Positions 1 to 9,387 are shown, numbered from the stretch's first letter. The stretch: 25,246 bases of DNA from Funneliformis mosseae (GCA_910592005.1 CAJVPP010000865.1:1-25246); one strand, 5' to 3'. The notes: generated by a model not told the origin, from the letters alone. Program-made: numbers and translations.

Positions 1-509
1 TAAACAATATTAAAATATATAATATTATAAAAAGTAAGTTTACATTATTTTATATTATTTTGTAATTTAAATATAATATTTTAAACACAATTTTTTTAAA
101 ATTTAAAAGAGTATAATTAAATATAAATAATTAATAAAATTAACTTATTGACTAAAATGTATTAATCATAAAAGGTTTTTAAATAATAAAGGATTAATCA
201 AATTTAAATTTAAATAAAATAAAATAACTTACTCCCTATAATTAATTAATTATTAATAAAAACTTTATTAAATTTAAATTACACTAATAATATATAGTAA
301 AAATTAAATAGCTTACAATCTGTAGTATTTAAACCATTAAATTTTTTTTCAAAATAAAAATGAATAAAAATAAAAATAAAAAAAATTATTATATTTTGTT
401 AATATGTTAAATTTGAATTATAATATCTGAATCAATATATAAATTTCTTTACCTTTAAAATCTTTGCTAATAATTTAACATACAAATAATTAGAAAATAA
501 CTATTAATT
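1..509. other. AT-rich intergenic sequence
   Basis: Almost pure A+T with poly-A and poly-T runs and no coherent frame on either strand. It follows the 3' end of the SPRY-TPR pseudogene, so it may hold its former 3' untranslated region, but no specific signal can be picked out. Confidence 0.6.
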
Positions 510-1795
510 TTAATCCTTAATATATATTAACTTTAAACTTAACTTATTAATTTCTTTATAGGCATTTAATGTCCATGCATCATTTGCATTAATTTCCAGT
601 AATTTGTTCAAATCTGCAAGTGATTCATCATATCTTTCAATCATACAATAAATTTCTGCTCGATATCTTAATGCAAATGTATTGTGTCTCAAATTCTAGC
701 AACTTTGTCAAATCTGCAAGTGCTTGCTCATATTCACCTATAACAAAATAAAGTTTTCCTTGGTATTTTAATACATTTTTTTTAATTTCTAATGATCTCG
801 AAAATCTATTAATCTGTTGACTTATTAATTTATCATTATTTGGATTAAGGATTTCAGCCCAATTATTCTTTAAAAATTCATCAATATAATCACTAAGAAA
901 ATAATTAATATTAATAAATGCGTAAAGAAAAACAGAGACTAATAAACATGCCTGTGTATTTGAACTTTCTATAGCCAAAGTTTGCCCCTACAGATCCACC
1001 TGGCGACATTAATCCAACGCAAGGATACAATGCTTTTTTTAAAATCTCGGAATGCAATGCCTTTAATTATACAATAACTGCTAAATCTCTATTATTTGAA
1101 TTAAAATAACAACGTATTTGCAATACGATAATAGTTATCTAGATTCACACCATTTCTGGTATAAAATGCCGTATTATTTCTAAATTTTATACAGCATCCA
1201 ATAGTATCACCAGTCATAAATTTTGATCCATATGGTTTTCCAACAGTATCGTTAAAAAACCTTTTTCCATCATCTCCATGATAACCCCACGAACTAGCTT
1301 CCCAGCCTACAATAAAATAGTAAAAATAATAATATTATTAACTAATTAGAGGTTGTTAAAAGAAAAAGATAAAATTACCGGGCAATCTATTTAGGCTTGC
1401 TGCTTGTGTGCAAAACCCGATTCCAATCTCACTATGGTATTTCAACGAATAGAATTATGATAAATTTTAAATAATTGTATTATAAAAAATAACTTCAAAA
1501 TTTACAACATACCATTTTCCCCTTTATTTATAATGTCAACTTCAAAATAAAATAATCCACATTGCTCAGGAATAGGATGATTTGCTCGAATTGCAGCACA
1601 GTATTCAATTCCACCAAGATCTTTGTATTTGAAAAAATTGAAGTTTTGCAAGAATTAGTGATCAATACGAAAACAGCAAAATTCTAATAATGAAATGTAA
1701 TTAAACACACCTGTATAAGTCATTATAAGCCTGTCTGAATTTAATCTTAAAAGATTACGTCTATATTCAATATTCCATGCGGTTGGTAAATCCAT
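510..1795 (-). pseudogene. SPRY-TPR protein pseudogene
   Basis: The minus strand reads as a SPRY domain followed by TPR repeats. Exons: 1711-1795 (starts MDLPTAWNIEYRR), 1509-1620 (ends FYFEVDIINKGENG), 1379-1431 (IGIGFCTQAASLNRLPG) and from 1306 on (WEASSWGYHGDDGKRF, GDTIGCCIKFRNNTAFYTRNG). GT-AG introns lie between them; the donor near 1508-1513 is ambiguous because the consensus GTATG there does not keep frame. The frame is then broken three times. A 78-bp insertion at 1062-1139 carries a TAA (1101-1103). A 7-A run (T7 at 1034-1040) puts the SPRY end (ALYPCVGLMSPGGSV) out of frame. A further shift near 690 splits the TPR region (GEYEQALADLTKLLE versus ERYDESLADLNKLLE). SPRY and TPR modules both mediate protein binding. 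The intact relatives are an expanded family in Rhizophagus by my recognition. A spliced partial product cannot be excluded. Confidence 0.75.
1062..1139. repeat. 78-bp insertion with internal hairpin in the SPRY exon
   Basis: This segment separates the conserved SPRY stretch NGVNL from its continuation GIAFRDF. It contains CGTATT-TGC-AATACG, a perfect 6-bp stem with a 3-nt loop, extended by further partial pairing (ATAAC against GTTAT). Its length is a multiple of three but it carries an in-frame TAA on the minus strand. Splicing from GTGTGA just upstream to AAAG at its end would also keep frame, at the cost of the residues VNL. It could be a tiny mobile insertion; no target duplication was found. 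Confidence 0.55.
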
Positions 1796-2695
1796 ATGTA
1801 AAAGTTTGATTAATAAAGTTTTGATTTGTCTACGTAAATTCTTATGTAGAAGCTTTAAATACGTTGCGAATATAATTTATTAAGAAAAAAAAGATTTTTG
1901 AATATTTTGATTCCCATTGTAATTTATATATAATTTGTCATACAGTATATCATGCATTTGTTCAACAAAAAAGGTTTTAACTAAAAAGAAATATACTAAA
2001 CCTTTCTTGGAAATTATCTTGTTAAACTGAACGAGGACAGTTCTTTGAAAATATCAAAGCAAGAATAAAAATGTTATTGTCAAATTTACTCTTTGGTTTA
2101 TCAAATATATTGAATATCCAATTGTAAATTTTATGGAATTGAATATTCGAATATAAAATGTCGGTAAAAAATATTGATAAGATTTCATAATTGAGTTCAG
2201 AGTTAATTAAAATTTTTAGGTAAGTTTATAAATTTCGCCCGTAAAGAGTTTCCTCAACACTATAACCTCATGCTTCCAGAAAGAATACTTTTTTATAGAA
2301 ATGATTAAAATTACGTATCTCGTGACTGGAAAAATTTCATAAATTTTTATATGTTTCTAGTATGTATAAAATTACAATTTATTATTTTTTTTTAAGAATA
2401 TAGTTTTTTTTGTAAAAATACATACCATGCATTTGTATATTTTGTGTAATCATGTTCGTTTTTAATTTAAAATATAGTAAAGAAATACTTGAAAACGGAA
2501 AAATTTTGCGCCAAAGTCGTCTTATTAACTTTCCAAAACATTTATTATTTTATATTTATAAAATTATAAAATTCAATTTAAGCTATTTGTAATAAAACTT
2601 ATTGTATTATTTGAAATTTTGTTAGCATATCTTTGACTAAGTATTACGCTTAAGTAAAAATTCTTCCTTGCCTTGAAACTACACTTTATAAGTTA
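1796..2695. other. intergenic, no feature recognised
   Basis: AT-rich sequence upstream of the SPRY-TPR start on the minus strand. Short pieces with more G+C exist (around 2230-2330) but no coherent frame, repeat or promoter motif could be supported. Confidence 0.5.
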
Positions 2696-2848
2696 ATGGT
2701 TTCGGTCCCAAGCTCTATAGTATATTCTGAGCGATTTCCTCCGCCACACTTTTGCATGGCTTGCTGCTATCGTAGATGTTCCTGCTGTTGTTGCAATTGT
2801 TGCGGTTTTTGCAATTGTGTAATATACTCTTTTTTTTTGGTTAAATAA
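2696..2848 (+). CDS. small cysteine-rich peptide ORF (50 aa)
   Basis: An ATG-initiated 50-codon ORF ending in TAA. Residues 1-19 are unremarkable (MVSVPSSIVYSERFPPPHF). Residues 20-41 contain 12 cysteines in 22 positions, with the order CMACCYRRC then SCCCCNCC then GFCNC. The tail is hydrophobic (VIYSFFLVK). The surrounding DNA is poorer in G+C, so this patch stands out. No signal peptide is evident. A metal-binding, metallothionein-like or palmitoylated cysteine-cluster peptide would fit such a composition, but part of the run comes from TGC/TGT trinucleotide repetition, so it may be a microsatellite-like tract that happens to be open. No family is recognised. Confidence 0.3.
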   Translation: MVSVPSSIVYSERFPPPHFCMACCYRRCSCCCCNCCGFCNCVIYSFFLVK

Positions 2849-3209
2849 ATTTCTGAATAATTTTTCGAAAATCGCTGCGCCATAATTAAAAATAATCGAA
2901 ACCGATTTCTAAATTTTATTTTTATTTATTGCTATCCTGTCTTGATTTTCTTATTATTTTAATTTTTTTTTTTTGTCATTTGCTTTCTTATTCAAAATCT
3001 TACCTAAAAATTAAACTTTATTTTTTTTCACGACATATAAACAAGGTAATACATTCTGAAAGTAATAATGAGTGGTAGATACTTTCGTATAACTACAGCA
3101 TTAAACATAAAATCAGATTTATATCAATAGAAAAATTAATATTGTATCTCCTGTGAAATAATAAAGAAGATTCAAAGCAGATGCTAAGTTTATGTTGGTA
3201 TCGAATGCT
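2849..3209. other. intergenic, AT-rich
   Basis: Poly-T runs (2831-2838, 2961-2974) and AT-rich sequence without a coherent frame or repeat. Confidence 0.5.
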
Positions 3210-3520
3210 AAATAAATAGTCTCAATAAGTTTATTGTCGAGTTGTTGTGTATTCAAAGTTTGCTGTTACTAGTATAAAATGTTGATAAATTAAACCTCTC
3301 GTGGTCAAAGATTCAGCACATATAAATCAAGAAACCTTGAAGGGAGTTTATACGATGTAGGTCTACTGATTCGTAATGAACAATTGGCTATACATCTTCA
3401 TCAAAGAAACTTATATGTTCATGGCGTATTCGTTCATTCCTAAAAGCATATAGTGTTCTTTTCCTTCCGTGAACGTCTTTTTCGTTTCCGATGTTTACAA
3501 AAGATTTATGGTGAATAGGA
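3210..3520 (-). pseudogene. decayed reading frame next to a DNA transposon
   Basis: On the minus strand one frame reads coherently from the edge of the transposon at 3522 (HHKSFVNIGNEKDVHGRK, then RTLYAFRNERIRHEHISFFD). It continues past a TAG at about 3388 (PIVHYESVDLHRINSLQGF) and past two TGA codons. Composition is protein-like (charged and aromatic residues mixed) but no domain is recognised. The transposon inserted directly at its upstream edge, so the 5' part may be lost. It could also be chance openness; confidence is low. Confidence 0.25.
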
Positions 3521-3521
3521 T

Positions 3522-4150
3522 ATGTTGTGCCCCAAGTTAATGATCTGCCCCAAATGCAAATTTCAATTTCGGCCAATCCAATTTGAAATTTCAAATTTGG
3601 ACAATGCGATTTTGCTGCCCCAATTTAAAATTAGGGCAAATTGAAAATTGAGACATGCGGAGACCCAAGTTAACTATTACCCTAATTTAAATTGAAATGA
3701 AATGTGATGTTTTAAGTTATAATATTTTATGCTTTATAAATTAAAATCATTGTTAAATTTACTAAATAATTGAATAATATTTATGCAAATTTGCTAGAAT
3801 TTAATATTTAATTAAAATATAAACGCTATTTTTGAAAATTTAATTATAATTTATTAATACCCCTTCCATAATAATGAAATAAAATGAAATTTTACTTCAA
3901 ACGAAAAGAAGACTAGGGCGAAAATAAGAGTTAAAGAAAAAATCAAAATTTAGCGAAAGTATCGTATTGTCGAGCCACAATTGATCATCAAGGCACGTGA
4001 TTTATTATAGCTAAGTTCGGGCATTAAATTCGAGATGCCCCAGTTTGAAATTTAAATTTGGACTGCCCCGAAATTGAAATTTTCGGTTCTGGGCAAAATG
4101 GATCTGCCCTAATTTAGAGTTGGGGCAGATCGCAACTTGGGGCACAACAT
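3522..4150. mobile_element. non-autonomous DNA transposon (MITE-like), 629 bp
   Basis: The ends are inverted copies: the left end reads ATGTTGTGCCCCAAGTT, two to three unmatched bases, then GATCTGCCCCAA. The reverse complement of the right end reads ATGTTGTGCCCCAAGTT, GC, GATCTGCCCCAA. Inside, both flanks carry repeated TGCCCCAA/AAATT...GGGGCA blocks in both orientations (about 3600-3640 and 4030-4140), giving subterminal inverted repeats, around an AT-rich core (3680-3990). No transposase ORF is present, so it depends on an enzyme encoded elsewhere. No convincing target-site duplication is visible (flanks GGAT / TAAC, at most a 1-2 bp match), so the superfamily is unassigned. Confidence 0.7.
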
Positions 4151-4491
4151 TAACTTAATTAACTGAAAAAAAAATTAGATTTTCTTTTAAAGTGAAAATA
4201 TATTAGGAACTAGGGAGGTTTGAGATATAATTTAAAGATCAAATATCACCCGTTGTCATTGCATTGCTTTATAATATCCTTCCTTTGTAAGTTAGATTTG
4301 TACAAAATGAATCATTAAATAAAGTTTAAAAAAGTCAAAATGCCTTATAATACTTTCTTAGGCGATCAAAGTCCTAAGGATAATTCAAAAGCTCGATCGC
4401 AACAGTTTAATTCTTCAAATTTGAAATTTATTAATAGAAATAAATGAAAACCAAAATGAAATTTATAATAATAAAATAGAAAGTTACATAC

Positions 4492-4990
4492 AGTTTACTT
4501 CCGAATAAACAAAAACCGAAATCATTACAGGCTGCAGCGATCCAGCCCTCCTAAAAAGAAAAAATTAATAATTTGATGAAAATAAAAATTAAAGAAAAAA
4601 ACCCTACCAGAAGTAATCAAACACGAAAGAAATCGCCTAAAAAATATCCTAACAGAAGAGAGAAAATAAATAATAAATAAGAATTCAAATAAAAAAATAA
4701 AGACCTTACCATTTTTCCAGTATGTGATAGTTAGGGGTTTTTAATACTTTTACATTATGTTTATTTGAATATAGGTTCCATTTCGGATTCATACGGGAGG
4801 TCGGTTCGATCTGTTGTCGTATTATTATTATTATTTGTTAACTGGGTTTTTTTTTATTTTTTACTATTTTTAGGCGATATCTTTTGGCATCACATTTTTT
4901 TTTTTTACTTTTTAGTTCGATCGCGTGTCTTGTTATTATCTTTATATTATAATGGTTGAATTATGACTTAAGTTTGATAACCTGATTTAT
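4492..4990 (-). pseudogene. spliced, decayed repeat-derived coding sequence
   Basis: Three exon-like blocks with good splice sites lie on the minus strand: one ending at 4710 before GTAAGG, one at 4608-4636 (TTTTTTAG acceptor, GTAGGG donor) and one at 4492-4550 (TTTTTCTTTTTAG acceptor, GTATGT donor). Joined in one phase they stay open across both junctions (LSHTGKM, then AISFVFDYFW, then RAGSLQPVMISVFVYSEVN). A second phase ends in ITSGGLDRCSL and a stop. The upstream block is Lys/Asn/Thr-rich (QLTNNNNNTTTDRTDLPYES) and interrupted by TAA codons. Function is unknown. It shares the anchors CGATCGAAC and AAAGATATCG, in the same order, with the segment at 12826-13215. The hydrophobic ORF on the other strand (4765-4959) is its antisense shadow. 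Confidence 0.35.
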
Positions 4991-5149
4991 ACCCGGATAT
5001 ATGTAAATTGAGGCGGTTAGATTATCTAGTAGATTGTTTTCGATTTGAAGGTGAATTTCTTTTTGTTATAAATAAAAGTGAACATCATGAAATGTTACTC
5101 ATATAATACTTATTTCCACGAAAAAACTTACCGTAAACAGCTGACTTAA

Positions 5150-5166
5150 GTACCCAGGCCGGGTAC
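5150..5166. repeat. GTACCC inverted repeat
   Basis: GTACCC and GGGTAC face each other across a 5-nt AGGCC loop, followed at about 5190-5225 by two more GGGGTAC / GGGTACTGTAC motifs. It is a short palindromic cluster in AT-rich sequence, possibly the trace of a small repeat. Confidence 0.35.
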
Positions 5167-5226
5167 TTTACAAATTCATGAAGTCGAAGGGGTACTACGG
5201 AAGGTGATCTGGGGGTACTGTACTAC

Positions 5227-5957
5227 AATGATATTACTATATAAAAGTTTATCCAATTAATCTAATATAATATGGTGGCTTTTAATAACGAAACTTTCAA
5301 ATATCTTTTTAAAATTTTTTAAAAAAATAAATTTTAATATTTTAACGATTTAATAATTTTTTCATACAATCTTTAAAATTATTACAAATCATTTTAATTT
5401 TGCTAAAATGATTTATTATAAAACGCGTTTAAAAGCTCCCCCTTTTTTATAGATTAAGAAAATGAATTTATTATTTGGTGTATTTTTTTTTTTTTTTGAT
5501 TTTATTGATTAATAATAACAAATTTGATATTTTCATATTTTTAATCCGTCAAACCCGTCGAAGATGACAATTATTTTCGACTTTTGCAAAATTTTGCCCA
5601 AAAACCTTAATTTCGATCGTAAGACGTCTTGTAATAAACAAAATTCATACGAGTCATTAAAATAATTAAATATTATAGCAAATGGTGGTTACTATGATGC
5701 ACAAATAAAAATCAGAATAGGAAACTTTATATTATCTATCAACAAATTGAATTCAATCCATAAAAAGTCATAGTCAATTTCGGCGGTTGGTAACTATTTT
5801 TTCCCTAGCCTTAAAACTGTAATTTCGATATTGGTAAGCGAAGGTTTTAATATTTTGTAAGTATGATTTACTAAATACTAATTAAACAAATAAAAATGAG
5901 GAAGAAAAAAATCTATCTATTTCTCAATAAAAAAACCATAGTTTATATATTAATTTT
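5227..5957. other. intergenic, nothing supported
   Basis: AT-rich with poly-T at 5486-5500. Patches such as 5550-5635 contain more G+C and CGTCGAA words but no frame, terminal repeat or known motif. Confidence 0.5.
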
Positions 5958-5967
5958 TGATAAAGAT

Positions 5968-6280
5968 GTCTAAGAACAATTTGTCATGTGAACAATTGGC
6001 CATGTGACATTTTGTCTAGAAAACATTTTGGAAGAACATTATGGCCAGAGAACAAATTTTCCGGCAAGCCCGGAGATTTCAACAGTCATCGAAATCGAAC
6101 TCGTCGAAACCGTCGAAACTTATCGAAACCGAAAGGTTTCCGACTATTCCCAAAATGGGATTACGGTATTACCATCCATGTAACCATACTCGAAAAATGT
6201 TTTCAAGAATCATCTTTACGTACCTGTACGTTTCTGACTGTTTTATTTATAAGGGACTATAATGTATCCGGATCGTAAAT
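5968..6280 (+). repeat. degenerate tandem repeat with TCGAAAC-rich tail
   Basis: From about 5970 to 6064 the sequence is a loose tandem array of 13-18-bp units beginning GAACA (GAACAATTTGTCATGT, GAACAATTGGCCATGT, GACATTTTGTCTAGA, AAACATTTTGGAA, GAACATTATGGCCAGA, GAACAAATTTTCC). It is followed by a TCGAAA-rich run (6088-6135) and a palindromic piece (CCGAAAGGTTTCCG near 6128). Two overlapping plus-strand ORFs (5988-6278 and 6041-6262) cover it. Their Ser/Lys-rich products follow from the repeat and match nothing I recognise, so I do not call a gene. The layout suggests a decayed non-autonomous element. Confidence 0.45.
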
Positions 6281-6390
6281 ATTATATTTTGGTTCTCTTT
6301 CATCGAGGATTTTAATAAAATGTTAAGATGATTTGTATACTATAAGTAAAAAAATAGAATTTTACTTAACACAATTATTAATTTATTTGT

Positions 6391-6597
6391 TTAAAACGAC
6401 TCGGTAACGATCAAAATCAATAAGTCGAAGCATAAAAACATTTTTTTTAAATTGTTAAGGTTCAATCTTTTGTAACATTGCTCATGCGACCAATCCGTAA
6501 AATCCAAACCATTTTCGTGGGAAATCAACTCAATAAGGTCTTGCACAAATTGTTTAAATGTTTTCAAAGGATTTTTTATTATTATGAACGAAAATTT
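6391..6597 (-). pseudogene. protein-coding remnant (68 codons open)
   Basis: Open without an ATG at the start, ending in TAA at 6391-6393. It reads IIIKNPLKTFKQFVQDLIEL, then ISHENGLDFTDWSHEQCYKR, then LNLNNLKKMFLCFDLLILI. The mix of Trp, Cys, His and acidic residues is protein-like. The same frame upstream (to about 6830) remains readable but is interrupted by TAA/TAG codons, for example RKKF-stop-NPVRRRSQI at about 6633. No family is recognised. It is probably the tail of a decayed gene. Confidence 0.35.
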
Positions 6598-6896
6598 TTA
6601 TTAGATTTGTGATCGGCGGCGAACAGGATTCTAGAATTTCTTTCTGAGAAAATCTTTAATGAACACAGGAATGTCCAAAAAAAGGAAAAGCCAAAAAGTG
6701 AAATTGGAAACAAATAGTTGTTGAATTTATGATACATACGCAATTGATTTCAGCAAAACATACTGTATCGATATTTATTCATTCACATTTATTTGATGTT
6801 ATTAATCTGCTGCGGAGGGATTCGATCGACTAAATTACGAAACGACAGCAATTTATTTCATTTTATTTAAATATCTCAATTAATTAAGAACTTTTC

Positions 6897-7250
6897 ATGA
6901 TATTTAAGTCCAAATCTCAATGGCTTAATTTATTTGAAACTTTACTTGCATTGCATTGTACCACCTTAACATTGTTCCAAGGAAAGTTCCTTGTGAAGCG
7001 GTTTACGAATTTCTTACATTTGGAATAATTTGTTTTTACACCATAGAATTCTATGAATTTCCACGGCGATAATTTATTTTGGTTATATTTTTATGAGAGA
7101 AATTCTTCTAATGTTCATAAGATAAATTTTATTCAAATGATAATATCAAAACGCACAGTTATAGAGTCATTTCTTCAAAATAATGAGCATTTTTGTATAA
7201 TAGGTGTTCTGAATTCGATGTTAATATGTCAATTATTAAAGTCAATGTAA
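6897..7250 (+). pseudogene. hypothetical coding remnant with two in-frame stops
   Basis: A plus-strand frame begins with ATG at 6897 (MIFKSKSQWLNLFETLLAL), reaches TAA at 7026-7028 and TAG at 7044-7046, then continues from ATG 7053 to TAA at 7248-7250 (MNFHGDNLFWLYFYERNSSN, ending SMLICQLLKSM). Leucine spacing and aromatic content resemble the leucine-rich regions of fungal F-box proteins, but no F-box is visible, so this is only a possibility. The second half alone (65 codons) could be a small intact ORF. A third reading is an intron-bearing gene whose splice sites I could not place. Confidence 0.3.
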
Positions 7251-7512
7251 TATTATATCGTCCCAGCAATAAATCACGGATGATTATGATCCTTATTATT
7301 ATTATTTAAAAAAAAACGTACAAATATTTTTTTATTATAATATGTAAGATAAAAGGAGAGATATAAATGTTTTAAAATGAATTTAATTAAATATTAGAAA
7401 TATTATAATTAGTATATTAGAAGTTAAAACATTTTAATAAATCATAGGTTGCAAATAATACTAAAATCTCGAAATTATCGATACTAAAAATTGCATTCCC
7501 GTTTGACTATTA
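7251..7512. other. AT-rich 3' flank
   Basis: AT-rich sequence immediately 3' of the secreted or membrane glycoprotein gene on the minus strand. AATAAA-like words occur but no single polyadenylation site can be chosen. Confidence 0.4.
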
Positions 7513-9256
7513 TTAACATCGGAATTGTTTACGATTACAATTGGAATTATGGGTTATATTCCAACCTGTCCTCGTAATGTTAGTTGAACATATATCAGAG
7601 GTGTCTCGAAGGAAGTTAAGTTCCTTTATTTGGCTTTCTGAGGCAGCTATTGCATAGTTATCATCTCCGATTGTTGGACAAGGACAACCTTTTCCGCAAA
7701 ATAAAGGTTTTGGGTCACATATTTCAACCTTAAACTGTCTCAAGGTAACACTTATGATTGTCGCCGCCATTTTGTTATATGTACTGTTTTTAATAGAATA
7801 ATATTCGTCATCATCACTGTCAAGTAATTTATAATAATCCACTCTTAGATTAGCAGTAAAACTAGCTAATATTGACTTGTTAGCAGCAAAAAAATTATTG
7901 TGTAATGTATCTTCAAAATGAAATTGGAGATGTTCACTTGCGGCTGATATATATGATGAAACATCTGTATAATTTTGCCCTTCTCCGGTAAATGATTGAT
8001 GAACATTGTGCATTAAACTTGGAAGAAAGTATAAATTCATCATGTTAGCCGAACAAAATCCTATATTATCCGGCAACGTATCCCTTTTTAAATTTCGGGG
8101 AAAATATGGAAATAAAGTTGGAAACCTTTCTGAAAGTTGCGGGATTTTTTCTCTTTTATAGAATTGCGTAACTGTTTCCGCTGAAGATGTAGTAGAACAA
8201 GGAGATCCTGGTGGTGTAAAGCAATCACTTTCTATATCGTCGAATCTAGGTATCCTTCTATACAACTCGTTAAACAACCTTGTTTCTGCCGCCGCTTTAT
8301 CTAACCACTCTTGCGCTGCACCTCTGGCTGCCGAACCTTCAGCTGTCGTTTCTACAACATCTTCTGCAGCAGCAGTTTCGGCAGCGAGTTCGGAGGTGGC
8401 TTCTACGGCAGTACCTAAGACGCTGGTCATAAATGTTCCAACTGCAGCTAAGGCAAGCAAGGCATTGCCAACGCCTACAATAACCAAAATAATGAGCCAA
8501 TTTTTTTTAGGCGGTGGCGGCGGCGGTGGGATCAATTCTTTTAGATTATCGCGAGTCATTTTAACGCTTAGTTCTTTAAGGGCATCATGGTACCCTCGAT
8601 GATGTATCTCCCAATGATTGAATAGCTTGTTTGCCGAATTAATCATGTGATATGTAGCAACAGGATAATTATCAGGAATGAATGAGCTGCCTGAACCGAA
8701 CTGAAGAGATGCGGCGTATGTTCCAACTTCATGACCGGTCAAGTAATCAATGTATTCAGCTATATTTTCTGTTTGATTAATTGGAAGATTTGGTGCATCT
8801 GGGTTTTTACCTTCTTTGCAATACTGGGAGTTAGATCTGTTGGAAATACATGATCTGGGTTCGGTGTTTTTTGATTATATGTAATTTTAGGTGTTGGAAT
8901 AAGTTTCATCGTGTAATTACCTAAATTACATTTGTAGTTGTTATGGTTTTTTTCGGTATATGACGAAACCGAAAGGTCATCCCTTTTTATTTTCACCATA
9001 AAGCTGAAGTTACAATCAAAGGTACATCCCCACATAGTGATGTTTAAAGTCATTAAAGTTTGCTCATGACTTATAGTTTGAACATCCCTGACCAAAGGAG
9101 ACGTCGAATAAGTAACGCCATCATCGTTTATATGGAATGCTGCAAGGTAAGAAGGTATGACCTGTCACACATTTTAAAACCATGTTCTACGGTGATCCAA
9201 TCAGCTATAACTGCTGATGAATAATGTATAAGAATGTATAATAAACCTTTCTTCAT
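7513..9256 (-). CDS. secreted or membrane glycoprotein of unknown family, two very short introns or frameshifts
   Basis: The start ATG (9256-9254) begins a signal-peptide-like leader (MKKGLLYILIHYSSAVIA). The frame then needs one of two GT-AG introns sharing an acceptor: 29 nt (9162-9190) or 50 nt starting at GTTATA. A 26-nt GTATTT...CCCAG intron (8824-8849) restores frame into the long C-terminal part. The ectodomain-like region has many N-glycosylation sequons (NIT, NFS, NYT, NQT) and cysteines. Next come PPPPPPPKK, a hydrophobic segment (NWLIILVIVGVGNALLALA) and an Ala/Glu-rich helix-like stretch. The C-terminal region has more sequons and cysteine motifs (CGKGCPCP). It ends in TAA at 7513. 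The locus is clearly richer in G+C than its flanks, including GCN-rich alanine runs, which suggests constraint or different ancestry. I do not recognise the family. A signal peptide, a proline hinge and a helix pair fit a large secreted fungal enzyme-like or cell-surface protein. Without splicing it is a pseudogene with two frameshifts. Confidence 0.55.
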
Positions 9257-9309
9257 GAGTGAAATAATTTTTTTTTTTCCCTTGACGAAAAATCCATATA
9301 TAATGTGTT

Positions 9310-9387
9310 TTGATTTTTATCTGAAGTTGGAATTCAGACGATCTTCAAGTGTTAGAAATTGGGATTCCAATTTCAGATGAAAATCAA
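9310..9387. repeat. long hairpin upstream of the glycoprotein gene
   Basis: The 26-nt arm 9310-9335 pairs with 9362-9387 across a 26-nt loop. The arms differ at only three positions, and in the plus-strand RNA all three would be G-U wobbles, so every base of the arm can pair. It starts 53 bp upstream of the start codon on the minus strand, where it could lie in the 5' leader or promoter. It may be a tiny MITE or a small-RNA precursor; the sequence alone cannot decide. Confidence 0.65.

Noticed and set aside
4765..4959. Hydrophobic 64-aa plus-strand ORF
   Set aside because: Produced by T-rich antisense of a Lys/Asn-rich minus-strand remnant that has splice sites; runs of Leu/Phe/Val reflect base composition.
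6820..6840. GGATTCGATCG resembling a tRNA B box
   Set aside because: No A box or cloverleaf can be formed around it. No tRNA was found anywhere in the window.
8396..8602. Plus-strand ORF with a glycine run
   Set aside because: Antisense of the proline hinge and alanine-rich region of the minus-strand glycoprotein gene.
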